Of a DNA stretch of 55,270 bases, positions 51,795 to 55,270 are shown piece by piece. This DNA comes from Chitinophagales bacterium (GTDB taxonomy: Bacteria; Bacteroidota; Bacteroidia; Chitinophagales; Saprospiraceae), in contig JAKSDI010000082.1 in the NCBI GenBank assembly GCA_022360175.1, positions 1 to 55,270 on the forward strand, written 5' to 3'. Both the position numbers and the translations under genes were made by a program. The notes beneath the pieces are model-generated. The model worked only from the letters and a program-made list of their open reading frames with translations, was not told where the DNA came from and did not search any database. Every line of letters begins with the position of its first letter. Position 1 is the stretch's first letter.

Positions 51795-52014
51795 TAATAG
51801 CGTTTGTTTTTGTTAATCATGATAAGAGGATGTGGAAAGCCCACAACTTTTGTCATGAGCCTACATTTGCCTGTAGGCATGCTTACCGATAAAGGTATAG
51901 TCCACGAATTGCACTTATTTCGCGAATTTTTAAAGCTTTCGTGTAATTCGTGTAATCCGTGGATCTCATCGAAACCTATTAATGCCTGTGGTCAAAAATC
52001 TGTGGTTAAATAAG
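51795..52014. other. Noncoding stretch with two hairpins
   Basis: A hairpin at 51859-51878 (GCCTACA/TGTAGGC, loop TTTGCC) lies 64 bp after the malic enzyme stop. A second, longer one at 51902-51962 pairs CCACGAATTGCAC with GTGTAATCCGTGG in 11 of 13 positions. CGTGTAATTCGTGTAATCC contains an internal 8 bp repeat of a kind widespread in Bacteroidota, as I recall. The short ORF here (51804-52013) lacks protein features. Confidence 0.5.
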
Positions 52015-52166
52015 AGAGCACATTTAATTAATCTTTTTATGGTGGTATCTTTTTCCCCATATCTGCGTTGCATACTCGTGTTAATAACTATGGCTATTAC
52101 ACTCCGCCGCGCCTTGATCTGAGCAAAAACCTGATCCACCAAAAAAGCAACCTAATTATGCGCTCT
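52015..52166 (+). mobile_element. 152 bp MITE-like element
   Basis: AGAGCACAT at the left end and ATGCGCTCT at the right end are inverted repeats with one mismatch. Pairing continues inward (CTTTTTATGGTGG against CCACCAAAAAAG), and the whole element is an imperfect palindrome centred near AACTATGGCT. No ORF is seen. The reverse strand shares several blocks with the MITE at 29180-29338: ATAGCC, CAAGGCG and AACGCAG in the same order. A distant common origin is likely. Confidence 0.65.
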
Positions 52167-52428
52167 TACTTAGCTTCTCTCCGCTAAATTAAGGGAATAA
52201 TCTCAGGGAAAGAGCAGCTCGTGTAATCTTTTTGTAATGTATAAGCTAAATAGGAAGCATTTTTGATGTGTAATTGGTGTAGTTTATAATGGGGTGGAGT
52301 AAATAGGAACAAGAGCGTTTTCGTCCTTAACAAAAAAGCGCCACGAATAAAATCGCGACGCTTTGCACAAGATTCCCCAAAAAGTTATTGAAAGTCATTG
52401 AAAAATGACATCCTGGTTTTGTTAAAAA
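52167..52428. other. Noncoding region with an A/T-flanked hairpin
   Basis: AAAGCGCCACG (52335-52345) pairs with CGCGACGCTTT (52354-52364) in 9 of 11 positions around an 8-nt loop. No gene is seen. Together with the terminator at 52429-52452, it separates malic enzyme from the adhesin gene that ends here on the minus strand. Confidence 0.45.
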
Positions 52429-52452
52429 CACTGTGGCAATATCGCCACAGTG
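52424..52452 (-). terminator. Intrinsic terminator of the adhesin gene
   Basis: CACTGTGGC (52429-52437) pairs perfectly with GCCACAGTG (52444-52452) around the loop AATATC. On the minus strand the stem is followed by a T-run (52428-52424). It lies about 100 bp after the stop of the minus-strand adhesin gene, so it is well placed to end its transcript. Confidence 0.8.
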
Positions 52453-52555
52453 CTGTCATCGACATTCTACTTAATGTTGATAAAAATCTTCTAAATAAGC
52501 AGAATGGCGGAAATCGTAAGTAGAAGTGTCATTACACTCTGATATTTCTTACTTC

Positions 52556-55270
52556 TTAATGTGATATGATAAATTGCTTTACCATCTGTTTTTCAGATAC
52601 GTTCTTAATTCGAATGAAGTAAGTACCAGCCGGTACATCTCCTAAATTCCATTTTATACTGGACGAATGAGGCGATACCATCTTTTGATCTATTCTTTGG
52701 CCATAGAGATTGTATATTTCCAGCTCAGTTTCTTCTGAATAGGCCTGCTCTAGTTGTACAATAAATTGACCAGCATTTGGATTTGGGAAAACCGAAAGGC
52801 TTAGAGGAGTATTGGAAGGTTTAGAAAACGTAGTTTCCAAATCGTTTTCTTCATTACCCAATCCACTACTACTGCCATTTACGACAACATTACTGAAAAC
52901 TGCATCGGTTTGTGCGTTTGGCAAATAGGTGAAACTGGCTAAACCTATTTCTACACATGTTTGCATTGGAAGGTATACGCCATGTACATACTGGAAGCTA
53001 TAACCCGTACTACTATAGTAAGTAAATACCCAATCTCCCTGTCGCTCCAACTTTAGCCATATGGGAGAAGGTTTATAGAAATTGCTGGCCTGCTTCACCC
53101 CATTGGTGGTATAGCGTACTTCATGACGTAATATATTGCTCAAATTTGTGAAGACAGCAGCTTGTTTTGCACCAGCATCAGTTGTTTCTCGTATCATGAG
53201 CCCGCCATAGCCGTTAGAAGATACACTTTCTACTTTGGCTATGATCGAACCATCACCACAGAGGCTTTGATAGGCAAAGGCTACATTATCGGTAGTAGAA
53301 CCCATAAGATTGTTTCCAGAGCCGGTAACTGTATATTCACCATCTGCAGGATCAGGTGCCGAACAAGGATCAAAAGTGTAAGTGTTTGTTAAAGTGTTTA
53401 TTCCAATATCGCTAGAACTCCATTCATCTGGAAGAGAAGTGTCAAGAGTGACGCTTATGTTTGCAGTACATACAGAAGTATTACCTGATTGGTCTGTAAC
53501 CGTTACATTAACTGGATAGGTATTTCCCAAATCATCACAAGTATAGGTAGTTGCAGGGAACATAACAGAAGTAATATTGCAGTTGTCGAAACTACTTGCG
53601 GCATCGTAAACGTCCTTTTCTAATAGGGTATATAAAGCATTTGATTCAACACTTACCACATTGTCCAGGCAATAAATAGTAGGTTGGATATTATCAGTCA
53701 CTGTAACAATAGCGGTACAATTTGAAGCATTGCCACTTTGATCTGTGACGGTAAGCGTCACTGTATTTGTGCCAATATTTGTACAATCAAAGCTTGTTTG
53801 GGATAAGCTGTAGGATGTAATGCTACAATTATCACTTGATCCATCGTCAATATTGGATGTATTTATCGTAGCCTCTCCATTGTCATCTAAAGCAACAGTG
53901 ATATCCTGGCACTGTGCAGAGGGTGTTTCTTCGTCAATTACCGTTACCGTAGCTGAGCAGGAGCTACTATTATCTCCAATATCTTTTCCTTCAACCGTTA
54001 CCGAATTCGTACCAACATCATTACATGTATAATGGATATCACCAGCAGTTAGCGTCATCTCCTCGATACTACAATTATCTGTTGAACTACCTGCAATATC
54101 ATCTAATGTGATACTCGCCTCTCCATTTTCATCCAGGTAAATGGTAAGATTTTCACAAAGCATTATTGGATCAATCTCATCTTTGATTTGGACTTCAGCA
54201 GTACATTCAGCAGTATTTCCTTCATTATCTGTGACTGTTTGTGTCAATGTCAGATATCCTTGATCATCACAATCAAAAGTAGTTTGATTAAGGTTAATAG
54301 AAGCGATCCTACAATTGTCGTAAGAGTTGTTGTCTAGTTCGTCATTTGCTATTGAAACAGTACCATTTTCGTCGAGCAATAAAAGAGTGGTATTGCTTAG
54401 ACAAGATGCAATGGGAGAGCTGTTGTCTTCTACTGTAACAGTTGCGGTACAAGAAGCAGCAGTTCCTTCGACATCTGTAATTGTTAGCTGGACCGTATGG
54501 CTTCCTATGTCATCACAGTCGAAAGATGATATATCTAATACCATATTCTCTAATCCACAGTCGGCTGTAGAGCCTCCGTCTATCTCCCCTGAGGTAAGCG
54601 TATAAGTACCATCACTATCCAGATTTACAGTAATATCCTGACATACAGCTACGGGTGCTTCACAGCAGGGATTGAAGCCTAAACTCTCGTCAAGGTCAAC
54701 GGTGACCGTCGCTGAGCAAGAACTGGAATTCCCTCCTGCATCCTGAACAGTAAGCGTTACCGTATAGCTGTTTCCAACATCTTCACAGTCAAAATAATCA
54801 TTGTCTAAAGCATAAGTTTGAATACTGCAATTATCAGAAGAACCATCATTGATATCCTGTGGGCTGATTGTTATGGTTCCATCACTACCCAATTTGGCCG
54901 TAAAGTCTTTACATATTGCAGTAGGAGCTTCATTTTCAATGACCGTTATCGTTGTAGAGCAATTATCTGATCCATAATAATTATAAAAACCAGACATGAA
55001 AGGCTCTATATAACTATGGGAATACAGATTGATACTTACGGTACCAACATCATCACAATCCAAAGCCAGGTATTCGTTAAAAAGATTGAAGGTGAAAAAT
55101 AATGGACCTACGCTACAACTATTAGCAGAGCCATTATCAATTTCATAAGGAAATAAGATAGCTTCTCCATTTTTATCTAATTCTACGCTTAGAGTATTCA
55201 TAGCAATGCAACTGGCTGTTGTCTGGCTGGAAAAACTGGAAGAACTACTGAATTTATATTGTACATAACC
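52556..55270 (-). CDS. Ig/HYR-like repeat adhesin with T9SS sorting domain (5' end cut off)
   Basis: The reading frame is open through the right edge of the window: upstream of the ATG at 55201 the codons continue as GYVQYKFSS to SQTTASCIAM without a stop. The gene is thus incomplete and its signal peptide lies outside. It has seven ~80-residue repeats of the SDNCSI / FDCDDIGTHTVTLTVTD / CTATVTV type, each with paired Cys. A concanavalin-like domain follows (GGLMIRETTDAGAKQAAVF), then the T9SS type A end (LSVFPNPNAGQFIVQL to FIISH). It is probably a large secreted or surface-bound protein. Confidence 0.92.
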   Translation of the reverse strand, partial: GYVQYKFSSSSSFSSQTTASCIAMNTLSVELDKNGEAILFPYEIDNGSANSCSVGPLFFTFNLFNEYLALDCDDVGTVSINLYSHSYIEPFMSGFYNYYGSDNCSTTITVIENEAPTAICKDFTAKLGSDGTITISPQDINDGSSDNCSIQTYALDNDYFDCEDVGNSYTVTLTVQDAGGNSSSCSATVTVDLDESLGFNPCCEAPVAVCQDITVNLDSDGTYTLTSGEIDGGSTADCGLENMVLDISSFDCDDIGSHTVQLTITDVEGTAASCTATVTVEDNSSPIASCLSNTTLLLLDENGTVSIANDELDNNSYDNCRIASINLNQTTFDCDDQGYLTLTQTVTDNEGNTAECTAEVQIKDEIDPIMLCENLTIYLDENGEASITLDDIAGSSTDNCSIEEMTLTAGDIHYTCNDVGTNSVTVEGKDIGDNSSSCSATVTVIDEETPSAQCQDITVALDDNGEATINTSNIDDGSSDNCSITSYSLSQTSFDCTNIGTNTVTLTVTDQSGNASNCTAIVTVTDNIQPTIYCLDNVVSVESNALYTLLEKDVYDAASSFDNCNITSVMFPATTYTCDDLGNTYPVNVTVTDQSGNTSVCTANISVTLDTSLPDEWSSSDIGINTLTNTYTFDPCSAPDPADGEYTVTGSGNNLMGSTTDNVAFAYQSLCGDGSIIAKVESVSSNGYGGLMIRETTDAGAKQAAVFTNLSNILRHEVRYTTNGVKQASNFYKPSPIWLKLERQGDWVFTYYSSTGYSFQYVHGVYLPMQTCVEIGLASFTYLPNAQTDAVFSNVVVNGSSSGLGNEENDLETTFSKPSNTPLSLSVFPNPNAGQFIVQLEQAYSEETELEIYNLYGQRIDQKMVSPHSSSIKWNLGDVPAGTYFIRIKNVSEKQMVKQFIISH

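Noticed and set aside
51804-52013. 69-codon forward ORF after malic enzyme
   Set aside because: It lies in a region of hairpins and repeats; the peptide has no recognisable features.
53162-54605. Forward ORFs inside the minus-strand adhesin gene
   Set aside because: They recur with the repeat period of the adhesin and are shadows.
1-55270. CRISPR arrays, rRNA or tRNA genes
   Set aside because: No regularly spaced direct repeats and no recognisable RNA gene were found when reading both strands by eye.

Overview
This 55 kb window reads as the chromosome of a Bacteroidota bacterium, most likely a marine or otherwise aquatic Cytophagales-type member (order-level guess, inferred). The supporting signs are two proteins ending in type IX secretion (por) sorting domains, many lipoproteins with a short signal followed by a lipobox Cys, 7TM-type AraC regulators, TAnnTTTG promoter boxes, AT-rich DNA and a diheme cytochrome of the SO2930 type. 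No rRNA, tRNA, CRISPR array or complete insertion sequence was seen.

Layout. 0.2-7.0 kb: a lipoprotein, a nucleoside deoxyribosyltransferase-like protein, then an S41 peptidase - sulfatase - sulfatase - HAD phosphatase run that looks like a small sulfate-ester scavenging locus. 7.2-13.4 kb: mostly single genes (a HExxH lipoprotein, DUF4846, a CHMI-type isomerase, a cupin-like protein, a cytosine deaminase strikingly like yeast FCY1, a MOSC protein and a cupin), with a 62 bp repeat behind the last two. 13.5-20.4 kb: a TonB-C-like protein, a CPBP protease with an AraC regulator, a monoheme lipoprotein, overlapping PAP2 and chromate transporter genes, a diheme cytochrome, a MOSC gene remnant and DinB. 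20.5-29.1 kb: secreted proteins, two AraC regulators, a serine hydrolase, a PLP decarboxylase, an AlkD-type repair protein and a HExxH protein.

29.1-33.9 kb is the most unusual part. A small membrane-protein gene is split by a 159 bp MITE. A very AT-rich, translationally coupled four-gene operon follows: a two-TM protein, a membrane histidine kinase, a receiver-only response regulator and a protein of unknown type. It is closed on the right by an IS256-type transposase remnant. This is the best candidate for an undescribed signalling or defence module.

33.9-44.3 kb: an S41 peptidase, another HExxH lipoprotein, a delta-60 repeat T9SS protein, NTF2-like and HAD proteins, a divergent LysR/rhodanese pair, GNAT, a Panacea-type toxin-antitoxin pair, an SGNH hydrolase and a sulfotransferase. 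44.3-55.3 kb: a patatin-like phospholipase, a DUF4157 (eCIS core) protein with a possible toxin domain, a racemase, an AraC-GyrI regulator, a CsaA-like tRNA-binding protein, GNAT, malic enzyme, a second MITE of the same broad family, and a large minus-strand adhesin-like T9SS protein that runs off the right edge.

Almost every gene lies on the plus strand (exceptions: the LysR gene and the final adhesin). Neighbours are usually functionally unrelated, so most are probably single genes or two-gene operons. Several dispersed repeat families sit between them: a three-hairpin element in two inverted copies, a ~120 bp repeat in two copies, two MITEs, a 62 bp 3'-flank repeat and G-rich hairpins. Together they suggest a region shaped by small-repeat activity and gene turnover.
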